64,000 nt of DNA from Aldehydirespirator sp965248735 (GTDB lineage Bacteria > Actinomycetota > Acidimicrobiia > Acidimicrobiales > Aldehydirespiratoraceae). A model generated the notes under the pieces. It made no database searches. It was given only the letters and a program-made list of their open reading frames with translations, and had not been told where the DNA came from. Of the stretch, positions 44,799 through 53,836 are shown in pieces; positions within the stretch are counted from its first letter, which is position 1; every line of letters starts with the position of its first letter. The stretch lies in the NCBI GenBank assembly GCA_965248735.1, contig OZ252146.1, forward strand, positions 1,364,001 through 1,428,000, read 5' to 3'. The translations under genes and the position numbers were made by a program.

Positions 44799-45019
44799 TT
44801 ATGTTCCGCGATCTCCTTGAGTGGCTGTCGGGTTCCCGTCGGCGATGGACCGAAGGAAGCCAACCGGATCCTCTGGCTCGATCAGAGTCGCGAGTTCCAC
44901 CATCCACGCATACAAGCCAGGCATCGCAGTCGGGATGTCACCGACCCGGTACGACGTGTATGGCATCAGCTGGATGAGAGCCCGCAGGATCTTCTCAGCA
45001 CTCGGCGCACCCGAGGGAG
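44799..45019 (-). CDS. Possible gene fragment, unknown
   Basis: The reverse frame (IVSGALRQHAPSGAPSAEK, LYAWMVELATLIEPEDPV) has protein-like composition and ends at 44799. The frame stays open upstream but runs antisense into a coiled-coil gene remnant, so its beginning is probably lost. No family was recognised. Confidence 0.3.
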
Positions 45020-45077
45020 CATGCTGTCGCAGCGCTCCAGACACTATTGAGACGATGCTCTTCTCATCGAAGCAGAC

Positions 45078-45176
45078 ATGGCACCCGAGGGCTTCACGCG
45101 GCGCAGGCCCCAGCCGCCGACGGCCGTCGATCCGCCGCCTGAGGATCCCGGCCCCGGCCACCGCCAAGCGGGCTAG
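45078..45176 (+). pseudogene. 3' remnant of a MAPEGF-family gene (copy E)
   Basis: Only the end of the gene is left: MAPEGFTRRRPQPPTAVDP and the DPGPGHRQAG tail with its stop. The membrane helix and coil are missing. Confidence 0.65.
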
Positions 45177-45201
45177 CCGTTGGCGGGCTCAGTCGTCGGG
45201 C

Positions 45202-47753
45202 TCAGCAGCCGCCGTCTCTGAACGGGTTGCTGTCTGCCGGGGGGAAGCGCTCCGGATCCAGGGGGTAGGTGATCCAATCCGTGTTGCACAGCCCGCCGAA
45301 CTCCCACGACAGGTTGGCCAGGGCCACCAGCGACGGGCCTCGAAGCCAAGCGGTCCACAGCTCGGCACCGTTGGTGATGTTCTCGTCGTACCAGTCGGGC
45401 ACCTGGCCGGCCAGGCCCTCCAGGACCACCTGCTCGGCCTCAGCAGTCGGACTCCGGGGCAACCCAGGGCATAGGCGGCGTTCGTAGTGGGTCAAGTAGG
45501 CGTGCGGCACCATCACATGCAGCGCCGTGTTGGCCAGGATCTCCGCTCCGTGCCGGTCAGATCCGGCGAAGCAGTCGGGGTGGGTGGTGGCGAAGTAGAG
45601 CTGCACGGCTCCCCACGCCTGGCGCGGGGCGAGACCCGTGTGCAGGTCGTAGACACGAGCGAGCTCGTGAATGGCCGTCTCAAGAGACATGTCGGTGACG
45701 ACCATGCCCAGAACCTCGCAGCCAAGCAATTGAAACGCGTTGGCGTAGCAGCGGGTCGAGACATCGCCGCCGAACCCGGACTCGTTCACCGATGTCTGTT
45801 CACGAACGTGGTCCCAGGCGACCCGCAGCCAACCGAAGTCCGCTCCCCGGTTCTGCACGACGATGTCCACCCAATCCAACAGGAGATCGGCAGGGGTGAT
45901 CGGTCTCCGATCAGCGGGAATCCTCTGCAATCGGTTGACCCGTCGCGGCGTGAGCCCGTTGTCGAGCGTGCCGTCACCCAGCTGTCCCAGCTCGTTGCCT
46001 CCCCAGCAGGAGACCGATCGGTCCTCGTGCAAGGCGCAGGCGTGAGCCCCCACCGTCGGCGATCCCGAGCTGACGCTCATGTCCACGGCGTCAAAGATGC
46101 GACCAAGCCGCACAGGCTGCTGACGGTCGATGGTGGTGCCGTCGCCGACCTGGCCCACGTCGTTGCGCCCCCAGCACGAGACGCCACCACGACGGTGCAA
46201 CACGCAAGCGCTGCCGTCGCCCACCGAGACCTTCACCGCGTCGCTGATGTTGCCGGCTCGGATCATTCGCGAAGCCGCCCCTGTGCCGGATTCCCAGCAG
46301 TGGACCAGGCCGTCGACCGTGCTGACGCAGGTCTGGATCCCACCAATCGAGACGGACGTCACCGCCTTCGGGGCCCTTACCGTCGACGGGGTGTCGCCGT
46401 ACCCCCGACCCCAGCACGACAAGTCGCCGTCGTCGTGGATGGCGCAGCTCCGATCCTCGCCGACTGAAATCGCCACCACGTCCTCCACGCCAGGAACTCG
46501 TCTTGGCCAATAGCGGTTGGACACAGGGGCACTGTCACCCAACTGTCCCGAAAGGTTGAGCCCCCAGCACGAGACCTCGCCGCCATCGTGGACAACGCAA
46601 GTGAAGGACGGTCCCGAGGCGACAGCCACTGCGTCGGAGATGCCTGGGACCACCTCCGGCAGATGGTGGGTCCTGTCGCCCCGCCCGAGCTGACCCTCGT
46701 GTCCCGATCCCCAGCAGGAGACGGTCCCATCATCGTGCACCACGCAGGTGTGGAGCCGAAGGGTGGGATGATTGCCGGTGCTCAGCGCCACGACGTCTTC
46801 CAATCCCGAGGCGCTCAGATGCTCTAGGCGACCCTCCTCGCCTCCCCAACAGGTGACGGTGCTGTCGAGGCGGATGGCGCAGGTGCGCCCCCGGGTGGCC
46901 GCGATCAGCGTGTCGCCGCTGCGGGGCTTCACATTGATCGAGATCGAGCCCGTCTCGATCCCTTCATTGTCCAGGCCGCGGTTCAGCAGAGTGGCCATCT
47001 GGGCCCGGGACACCGGGTTGTTGGGGCAGTAGCGGAGCGGATCCTGCGTGCAGCCCACGGTGATGCCGGCCGCGAACAGCCGGTCGATGCTGGTCTCGTG
47101 GGTGCTGCCCCGCGTGTCGGTGAACTTGGCCGACGGGGCCTCGGCCAGATCGAAGGCCCGCACCAGGAAAGACGCCATGCGGGCCCGGCTCACGGTCTCG
47201 TCGGGGCAGAAGCGAAGCGGGTTGTTCTTGCATCCCGTGGTGATCCCCAAGTCTGCTAGTGCGGTGTCCAGTAACCTTCGCGCGCGTGGGTCTGGCTCCT
47301 TGGCCTGCAAAATCAGCGTTCGCTGACATGGGCCACAACCACCAACGTTTGTGGACACCGCACTAGCCGCTCGACGTAGGGCATCCACCACTCATCGCCG
47401 TCCACATCGGCGAACCTCGACTGGGCGACCGGGGGTGGGTCGATGCCGTCGATGACTCGCACGATCCACACCGCCACCGTCGAACGCTTGGCCGGCTCGT
47501 CGGGACAGAACCGGCGCGCCCCGCACTCGGTGCCGTCGAACACGCCCGACTCCGCGAGCGCTTCGATGTTGGCCTGGTGCGAGCTGTGTGAGCGGCTGAT
47601 GACGTCGGTGTACCTGTCCTGGGCGGATGCGGTCGCCGCCAAGCCGGCCGCCGCCACCGCGGCCGCCATGGTTGCAGCCACAATCCGCATTGCAGCCCGG
47701 CGAGCAGATCGCCGACGGGTGATGCTCCAGTCAGCCATGCTGCCCCGAGTCAA
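45202..47753 (-). pseudogene. SLH-RCC1 surface protein interrupted by a MITE
   Basis: The 5' part (47753-47367) encodes a signal peptide (AAAVAAAGLAATASAQD) and an SLH repeat up to YVERL; the 3' part continues ADLGITTGCKNNPLRFCPDE. Removing 47260-47362 and one CTAG joins them in frame. Three SLH repeats are followed by seven RCC1 units (TCVVHDDGTVSCWG type) and a C-terminal domain like that of the protein at 50019. Where the paralogue has the zinc motif HELLH, this copy has HELAR, so any peptidase activity would be lost even without the insertion. Confidence 0.85.
47260..47362. mobile_element. 103-bp MITE with CTAG target duplication
   Basis: Perfect 11-bp terminal inverted repeats (TGCGGTGTCCA at 47260-47270, complement at 47352-47362). 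It is flanked by CTAG at 47256-47259 and 47363-47366. It has no coding capacity, so a related transposase elsewhere must mobilise it. Confidence 0.92.
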
Positions 47754-47851
47754 CGGTACGGAACACTCGATGTCTACTTCCCAAGCGCGCCCGGTGCCAG
47801 CCCCCCGTCACGAGCGCGCCGGATCTGGCCGACCTGGCTCAGCGACTTCGG

Positions 47852-47974
47852 CTGTTTTCAATGCACACGATGGAGCATTGATGTTTCATCGTGCAATCGA
47901 CTAGCATCGGTGACGCCGTCGCAAGCCGCGGTCACGGCTGGCCTCAAGCATCCCCAGCGGAACGGAGGCACAGG
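47852..47974 (+). promoter_or_regulatory. Conserved leader of a coiled-coil gene, copy F
   Basis: TTTTCAATGCACACGATGGA, CTAGCATCGG and GTCGCAAGCCGCGGTCACGG to AACGGAGGCAC are conserved. The block starts 57 nt before the GTG. It is divergent from the SLH-RCC1 gene. Confidence 0.7.
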
Positions 47975-48250
47975 GTGGAAGCTGACACCGTTGTCCTGAT
48001 GATCACGATCGTGGGATCGGTCCTCGGATCGACCCTCACGACGATCGGCCTGCTGCTCAAACAGATCAACCGCCTCGACAACAGACTCGACGTCATGGGC
48101 CGCGACGTCTCAGACACTCGGGCCGGCCTAGCCCGCGTGGAGGGCTTCTTGATGGCGCCCGAGGGCTTCAGGCTGCGCACGCCCCGGCCGCCGGCAGCCA
48201 GCGATCCGGCCCCGGAGGATCCCGACGCCGGCCACCGCCAAGCGGGCTAG
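47975..48250 (+). CDS. Small membrane/coiled-coil protein, MAPEGF family (copy F)
   Basis: 91 aa from a GTG, the shortest intact member. Membrane helix (VVLMITIVGSVLGSTLTTIG), a minimal coil (LKQINRLDNRLDVMGRDVSD), then RAGLARVEGFLMAPEGF and the Pro-rich PDAGHRQAG tail. It is divergently placed from the MITE-split SLH-RCC1 gene, as copy H is from the SLH-RCC1 gene at 50019. Function unknown. Confidence 0.75.
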   Translation: MEADTVVLMITIVGSVLGSTLTTIGLLLKQINRLDNRLDVMGRDVSDTRAGLARVEGFLMAPEGFRLRTPRPPAASDPAPEDPDAGHRQAG

Positions 48251-48321
48251 CCGTTGGCGGGCTGGGCCAGCAGTCCCCGGAAGTCCAACAGCACGGATCT
48301 TTCGGGGTCTACACCTCAGGC

Positions 48322-49779
48322 GTGCATGAAGCGAGAGAGCACGCCCAACCCCGGCCGAGCCGGCGCGCCTGTGGCCACAAGAAGGAGTTCGCACGGCTTC
48401 TCATCATCAGCGTTCTCGAGGGTGTAGAGACCTACTCCGATGACCAGGGTGCAACGACGCGGCGCGTCGGTAGCCAGTGTCTTCGCATGAGTGCTCAGGA
48501 CCAACTGCTGGCTCACGAGCGTCGCGGCTACTCGGACCACACGGCTATCACCACTGAGCTAGACGTCAGGGCTGTCCGACCCAAGGCGCTTGCCGCGGCG
48601 CGCCAGGCGTTGTCGGACCGTCAGGACCGATTGCGTCAACTCTCGTCGGTCCCGGACTCGGATCTGCTCCGAGCCCTGGGTGTCATGAGCCCGGATGGTC
48701 GCCTCCTCCGGGCTGGTGAACTGCTGTTCTGCACCCCTGAGCCGGGTTCGACAGTGCTGCTATATCAACATCGACCCACACCCGGCGGGGAGGCGACTTC
48801 AGTAGAACGAATGGAGGAACCCCTGATCCTCGTTTACGAGAAGGCTGTCGAACAAGTCTGGGCCCGCCGCCATACGACTCCCGTCAATCTTCCCGGCGGC
48901 CGACAGATCGAAGTCGCGGACTTCCCTCAGGTTGCAGTCCGTGAAGTCATTGCAAACGCCTTACTGCATCGGATGTACCAATTGCCCGGGCCGGTGAGCG
49001 TGGAGCACTCTCCGACCTCGCTCGTCGTCGAGTCTCCCGGGCCGCTGGTAGCCGGGGTACACGAGTCGAACATCCTTACCCACCCGTCCAAGCCGCGAAA
49101 TCGTTGCCTATTCGAGGCAGCACGCATGCTGAGCATCGCCGAGCAGACGGGGCGCGGCGTCGATCGGATATACAGAGAGATGATCCTCGCCGGCCATGAG
49201 ATTCCAGTCATCTCCCAGCGCCCGGACGCGACCCGGGTAGTTCTTGCTAGTGGCAGACCGACCACACAGATCGTGACCTTCCTGCGGAGCCTGCCAGAAT
49301 CTGAGCAAGTAGATCTCGACACATTGCTGCTTGTCGTTACCCTGCTCCGGTCTCGCACCATCAACCCAATCAAGTTGGCAGAGATCATTCAGAAGAGCCC
49401 GACCGAGGCCGACACCGTCTTGGAGCGTCACGCCGGTGCCGATGGGTCGATCCTCGAAGCAACGCGAGAGACACGACACAGTCGCCGGCGCACCTACCGG
49501 CTAGCGTCCGGCGCCATGCAGGCTCTCGGCACCGCGGTGGCGTATCACAGGATTGGCCCTCGTGAAGCCGAACAGAAGGTAATTGCGCATACGCGGGAGT
49601 ACGAGCGGATCACAAACCGGACCGTACGCAATCTACTCGACCTCGATGTTCAGCAGGCAAGCGTGTTGCTTCGGTCTCTATGCGAGAGCCAGTTGCTCGT
49701 CAAGACCTCGCGGCAGCAGCGGGGCACGGCCGTTGAATATGGTCCCGGGCCGTCCTTTCCACGCCATGACGACGGTTGA
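48322..49779 (+). CDS. AlbA/RecG-type ATP-binding regulator, N-terminally truncated
   Basis: 485 aa. The body matches the 'ATP-dependent helicase RecG-like' regulators: PQVAVREVIANALLHRMYQL and a GHKL-type IAEQTGRGVDRIYREM, followed by winged-helix-like regions (ITNRTVRNLLDLDVQQASVL). These normally start with a complete AlbA_2 (Schlafen) domain of about 120 residues; here only its last part remains (EFARLLIISVLEGVETYSDD, RMSAQDQLLAHERR). Similarity begins at about 48385, so the start has been lost, probably by recombination with the coiled-coil gene. The start codon is uncertain. Confidence 0.65.
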   Translation: MHEAREHAQPRPSRRACGHKKEFARLLIISVLEGVETYSDDQGATTRRVGSQCLRMSAQDQLLAHERRGYSDHTAITTELDVRAVRPKALAAARQALSDRQDRLRQLSSVPDSDLLRALGVMSPDGRLLRAGELLFCTPEPGSTVLLYQHRPTPGGEATSVERMEEPLILVYEKAVEQVWARRHTTPVNLPGGRQIEVADFPQVAVREVIANALLHRMYQLPGPVSVEHSPTSLVVESPGPLVAGVHESNILTHPSKPRNRCLFEAARMLSIAEQTGRGVDRIYREMILAGHEIPVISQRPDATRVVLASGRPTTQIVTFLRSLPESEQVDLDTLLLVVTLLRSRTINPIKLAEIIQKSPTEADTVLERHAGADGSILEATRETRHSRRRTYRLASGAMQALGTAVAYHRIGPREAEQKVIAHTREYERITNRTVRNLLDLDVQQASVLLRSLCESQLLVKTSRQQRGTAVEYGPGPSFPRHDDG

Positions 49780-49789
49780 GGAACTGAAC

Positions 49790-49823
49790 GGAGGCACCCA
49801 CATGATCGAAGCTGTAACGATCG
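49790..49823 (+). pseudogene. 5' remnant of a MAPEGF-family gene (copy G)
   Basis: GAACGGAGGCACCCACATGA resembles the conserved leader end and start codon, and the next codons read MIEAVTIV, like MEAETVVL. Similarity stops where the 74-bp palindromic element begins. Confidence 0.4.
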
Positions 49824-49897
49824 TTTCTCTGTGTTTTGTGAAACCCTGAAAGCAACGACTAATCCGCCCGATTTTCAGGATTGCTAGAAAGGCAGAG
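49824..49897. repeat. 74-bp imperfect palindromic element, copy 2
   Basis: TTTCTCTGTGTTTTGTGAAA to CTAGAAAGGCAGAG, the same length and layout as 44635-44708. Confidence 0.7.
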
Positions 49898-50018
49898 TCG
49901 AGGATCACACCACCTACAGACGATGTCGTCTTGTCCTGTCGAAACCCGCGAGAAGCGATGGGGCCGACTAGTCGCGGAATCGGCCGGCGAGGAACGATTC
50001 CAGCCATAGGCATCTGGC

Positions 50019-52406
50019 TCAGCAGCCTCCGTCTTTGAACGGGTTGCTGTCCGCCGGGGGGAAGCGCTGCGGATCCAGGGGATAGGTGATCCAGTCCGTG
50101 CTGCACAGCCCGCCGAACTCATCGGCCAGGTTGGCCAGAGCCGGCATTGACGGACCTCGAAGCCAGGCGGCCCACAACTCGGCGCCGTTGGTGATGTTCT
50201 CGGGGTACCAGTCAGGAACCTGGCCGGCCAAGCCCTGCAGGACGACTTGCTCAGCTTCCATGGTCGGCCTGCTGCCCTCGGACAATGTGGGGCAACCGGG
50301 GGATTCGTAGTAGGTCAACCAAGCGTGCGGTGCCATGACATGCAGCACCGTGTCGGCCAGGACCTCGGCTCCGTGCAGGTCGATTCCGGCGTAGCAGTCG
50401 GGATAGGTGGTGGCGAAGTAGAGCTGCACCGCTCCCCACGCCCTGCTCGGGGCCAGGCCGGTGTGCAGGTCATAAACGTGAAGGAGCTCGTGAATCACAC
50501 CGAGAGAGATCTCCGTCATGACCATGCTGTCGGCCCCGCAACCGAACACATTGATCGCACCCGACTCATTGATCGCGGGGTGGGCAAAGCAGTAGGTCCA
50601 TACCAGACCGCCGAACCCGGACTGGGCGAACGATGTCTGATCGCGAACGTGGTCCCAGGCCACCCGCAGCCACGGGAAGTCCGCTTCCCGGCCTTGAACA
50701 ACCGCGTCCGTCCAATCCAGCAGAAGCTCGGTCGGGGTGGTCGGGATCTGATGGGCAGGGACCCGGTGCAATTCCTTGACCCGTCGCGGCGTCAGCCCGT
50801 TGTCACGGGTGCCGTCGCCCAGCTGTCCCAGTTCATTGCCTCCCCAGCAAGAGACGGATCCGTCCTCGTGCACAGCGCAGGCGTGAGCGCCGATGTCTGG
50901 CGATCCCGCGCTGACGCTCACATCCACGGCATCGGCTATGCCACCGAGCCGCACCGGCTCCGACCGAGCGGCGGTGGAGCCGTCCCCGACCTGGCCCAAG
51001 GTGTTCTCCCCCCAGCACGAGACTCCGCCATCGCGGTGCAGCGCGCACACCGTGCCGTCGCTCGCTGAGACCTCCACCGCGTCGCTGATGTTGCGCACCC
51101 GGGATATCTGCGGAGCTGTCGTTGCCGCGAATTCCCAGCAGCAGACGCGGCCGTCGACCGTGGCGAGGCAGCTCCGAGTCCCGCCCATCGAGACGGAGGT
51201 CACCGCCGCTGGGCCATTGACCCTGGTTGGCGTGTTGCCGTAAGCCCAACCCCAACACGACAAGCCGCCGTCGCGGTGAATGGCGCAACTGTGGTGCTGT
51301 CCGGCCGAGATGGCCACCACGTCCGCCAGTCCGGGGACTCGCTCCGGCTGATTGCGGCTGGACTCAGGCGTGTCTTCACCCAACTGCCCGTACCAGTTGC
51401 GTCCCCAGCACGAGACCCCACCGTCGCGGTGGGCAACGCAGGTGAAGCCCGCCCCCACGGCGACAGCCACCGCGTCGGTGATGCCCGGCACCGCCACCGG
51501 CAGATGGTGGGTGTCCGTGTCTCCCTGCCCGAGCTGCCCGTCGTGTCCCGGGCCCCAACAGGAGACGGTTCCATCGGTGTGCACCGCACAGGTGTGCAGG
51601 CCACCGATGGGTTCCTGGCCGGTGCTCAGCGCGGCGACGTCGCTCAGTCCCGAGGCGCTCAGGTGCTCGAGGAGGCCCTCCTCTCCTCCCCAGCATGCGA
51701 CCGTGCCGTCGAGGCGGACTGCGCAGGTACGCCCGCGGCTGGCCGCCAGCAGCGTGTCGCCGCTGCGGGGTCCTGCTTCGATCGTGAACAAGGCCGGCTC
51801 GGGGCGTGTGTCGAGGCCGCGTCTCAGCAGGGTGGCCATCTGGGCCCGGGACACGGGATTGTTGGGGCAGTAGCGAAGCGGGTCCTGCTTGCAGCCCACG
51901 GTGATGCCGGCCGCGAACAGGGCGTCGATGTTGGCCTCATGGGAGCTGCCCCCGGTGTCGGCGAACCCCGCGGAGGGGGCCCCGGCAAGATCGAAGGCCC
52001 GCACCAGGAACGACGCCATCCGGGCCCGGGTGACCGTCCCGTCGGGGCAGAAGCGAAGCGGGTTCTGCGTGCATCCGACGGTGATCCCTAGATCGGCCAA
52101 CCGCTCGACGTAGGGCACCCACCACTCATCGTCGTCCACATCGGCGAATCTCGACTGGGCGACCGCGGGCGGGTCGGCGCCGTCGAGGGCTCGCACGATC
52201 CACACCGCCACCGTCCAGCGATTCGCCGGATCGTTGGGGCAGAATTGCTGCTCGCCGCACTCGGTGCCCTCGAACAGGCCCATCTCCGCCAGCGCCTCGA
52301 TGTTGGCCTTGTGCGAGCGGCTGTCGACGTCGGTGAACCCGCCCTGGGCGGCTGCGGTAGTCGCCAGGCCCGCAACCGCGATCGCGGCTGCCGCGGCCGA
52401 TGCCAC
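50019..52406 (-). CDS. SLH-RCC1 surface protein with zinc-peptidase-like domain
   Basis: 795 aa from a GTG. Domains in order: hydrophobic export segment (AAAAAIAVAGLATTAAAQ), three SLH repeats (residues ~20-200, e.g. LGITVGCTQNPLRFCPDGTV), seven RCC1 units (TCAVHTDGTVSCWG type, ~210-540), then a C-terminal module with VIHELLHVYD near residue 636 and HGAEVLADT about 40 residues later, compatible with an HExxH zinc peptidase. The basic start of the signal peptide is encoded upstream, inside a minisatellite with an in-frame stop, so the real start is unclear. It probably lies on the cell surface. Confidence 0.82.
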   Translation of the reverse strand: MASAAAAAIAVAGLATTAAAQGGFTDVDSRSHKANIEALAEMGLFEGTECGEQQFCPNDPANRWTVAVWIVRALDGADPPAVAQSRFADVDDDEWWVPYVERLADLGITVGCTQNPLRFCPDGTVTRARMASFLVRAFDLAGAPSAGFADTGGSSHEANIDALFAAGITVGCKQDPLRYCPNNPVSRAQMATLLRRGLDTRPEPALFTIEAGPRSGDTLLAASRGRTCAVRLDGTVACWGGEEGLLEHLSASGLSDVAALSTGQEPIGGLHTCAVHTDGTVSCWGPGHDGQLGQGDTDTHHLPVAVPGITDAVAVAVGAGFTCVAHRDGGVSCWGRNWYGQLGEDTPESSRNQPERVPGLADVVAISAGQHHSCAIHRDGGLSCWGWAYGNTPTRVNGPAAVTSVSMGGTRSCLATVDGRVCCWEFAATTAPQISRVRNISDAVEVSASDGTVCALHRDGGVSCWGENTLGQVGDGSTAARSEPVRLGGIADAVDVSVSAGSPDIGAHACAVHEDGSVSCWGGNELGQLGDGTRDNGLTPRRVKELHRVPAHQIPTTPTELLLDWTDAVVQGREADFPWLRVAWDHVRDQTSFAQSGFGGLVWTYCFAHPAINESGAINVFGCGADSMVMTEISLGVIHELLHVYDLHTGLAPSRAWGAVQLYFATTYPDCYAGIDLHGAEVLADTVLHVMAPHAWLTYYESPGCPTLSEGSRPTMEAEQVVLQGLAGQVPDWYPENITNGAELWAAWLRGPSMPALANLADEFGGLCSTDWITYPLDPQRFPPADSNPFKDGGC

Positions 52407-52439
52407 GAGTCGTGTTGCAGCCCGACGAGCCGATCTCCG

Positions 52440-53045
52440 GCGGGCGATGGTCCAGCGGGCGATGGTCCAGCGGGCGATGGTCCAGGGGGCGATTCTCCGG
52501 CGGTCGATTCTCCGGCGGTCGATTCTCCGGCGGTCGATGGTCCGGTGGGCGATTCTCTGGCGGTCGATTCTCCGGCGGGCGATGGTCCGGTGGGCGATGG
52601 TCCGGTGGGCGATTCTCCGGCGGTCGATTCTCCGGCGGTCGATGGTCCGGTGGGCGATTCTCTGGCGGTCGATTCTCCGGCGGGCGATGGTCCGGTGGGC
52701 GATTCTCTGGCGGGCGATTCTCCGGCGGTCGATGGTCCAGGGGGCGATTCTCCGGCGGTCGATTCTCCGGCGGGCGATGGTCTAGGGGGCGATTCTCCGG
52801 CGGGCGATTCTCCGGCGGGCGATTCTCTGGCGGGCGATTCTCTGGCGGGCGATTCTCCGGTGGGCGATGGTCCGGTGGGCGATGGTCCGGTGGGCGATTC
52901 TCTGGCGGGCGATTCTCTGGCGGGCGATTCTCTGGCGGGCGATGGTCCAGCGGGCGATGGTCCGGTGGGCGATTCTCTGGCGGGCGATTCTCTGGCGGGC
53001 GATGGTCCGGTGGGCGATTCTCTGGCGGGCGATTCTCCAGCCAGT
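52440..53045 (-). repeat. 600-bp in-frame minisatellite at the 5' end of the SLH-RCC1 gene
   Basis: About 40 copies of a 15-bp unit (GGGCGATTCTCTGGC and variants with GATGGTCC). On the reverse strand, in the frame of the gene at 50019, it encodes R-I/T-A-R/H-x pentapeptides from an ATG at 53048 (MTGWRIARQRIAHRT). One unit has TGG changed to TAG at 52784-52782, which stops this frame. Confidence 0.88.
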
Positions 53046-53169
53046 CATGTCTGCTGCGGAGGAAGGTCACGGTCTGGAACGCGTCGATGTCTACTGCCCA
53101 GGCCCGCGCCGCGCCAGCCCACACGCCAGGCACACCGGATCTCGTGTGTTCGTCTCAGCTGTTTCAAAC

Positions 53170-53296
53170 CGGTTTTAGTTGATGCAATGCTGTATTGGTG
53201 TTCACCGTGTAGTCCGCTAGCATCGGTGTCGCCGTCGCAAGCCGCGGTTCACGGCTCGCCTCAAGCATCCCCTAGCGGAATGGAGGCACCACAACG
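53170..53296 (+). promoter_or_regulatory. Conserved leader of a coiled-coil gene, copy H
   Basis: GCTAGCATCGGTG and GTCGCAAGCCGCGGTTCACG to AATGGAGGCAC; the block starts 63 nt before the ATG. The upstream CAGTGCACACA part is more diverged here. Confidence 0.65.
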
Positions 53297-53836
53297 ATGG
53301 AAGCTGAGACCGTAGTCCTGATGGTCACGATCGTGGTATCGGTCCTCGGATCGACTCTGGCCACGATCAGTCTGCTGCTCGGCAGGATCGACCGCCTTGA
53401 GGACAAGTTCGACAAACGGTTCAACGCCGTGGATGGCCAGTTCAAGGCCGTGGATGGCGAGTTCAAGGCCGTGCACGGCGAGTTCAAGACGGTGCACGGC
53501 GAGTTCAAGGCCGTGGATGGCGAGTTCAAGACGGTGCACGGCGAGTTCAAGGCGGTGGATGGCGAGTTCAAGACGGTGCACGGCGAGTTCAAGGCGGTGG
53601 ATGGCGAGTTCAAGACGGTGCACGGCGAGTTCAAGGCGGTGGATGGCGAGTTCAAGGCCGTGCACGGCGAGTTCAAGCAGGTGCGCCGGGACATCGCCGG
53701 CCTGGGCGAGCGGCTCGCAAGGATTGAGGGCCACCTGATGGCGCCCGGGGGCTTCACACTGCCCACGCCCCAGCCGTCGGTGGTGGTCGATCCGCCCCCG
53801 GGGGATCCCAGTGCCGGCCGGCGCCAAGCCGGGTAG
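53297..53836 (+). CDS. Small membrane/coiled-coil protein, MAPEGF family (copy H)
   Basis: 179 aa, the longest member. Membrane helix (VVLMVTIVVSVLGSTLATIS), then a coil made of ten to eleven repeats of a heptad (FKAVDGE / FKTVHGE, 21 bp each). After it come ERLARIEGHLMAPGGF (Gly in place of the usual Glu) and a Pro-rich tail. Its stop codon lies inside a 79-bp repeat. It is divergent from the SLH-RCC1 gene at 50019. Copy-number changes in the 21-bp unit would change coil length without a frameshift. Confidence 0.78.
   Translation: MEAETVVLMVTIVVSVLGSTLATISLLLGRIDRLEDKFDKRFNAVDGQFKAVDGEFKAVHGEFKTVHGEFKAVDGEFKTVHGEFKAVDGEFKTVHGEFKAVDGEFKTVHGEFKAVDGEFKAVHGEFKQVRRDIAGLGERLARIEGHLMAPGGFTLPTPQPSVVVDPPPGDPSAGRRQAG

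Noticed and set aside
52126..53133. Pro/Asn/Arg repeat protein (RPPENRPPDH) on the reverse strand
   Set aside because: All frames of the 15-bp minisatellite are open; only the frame in phase with the SLH-RCC1 gene is supported.
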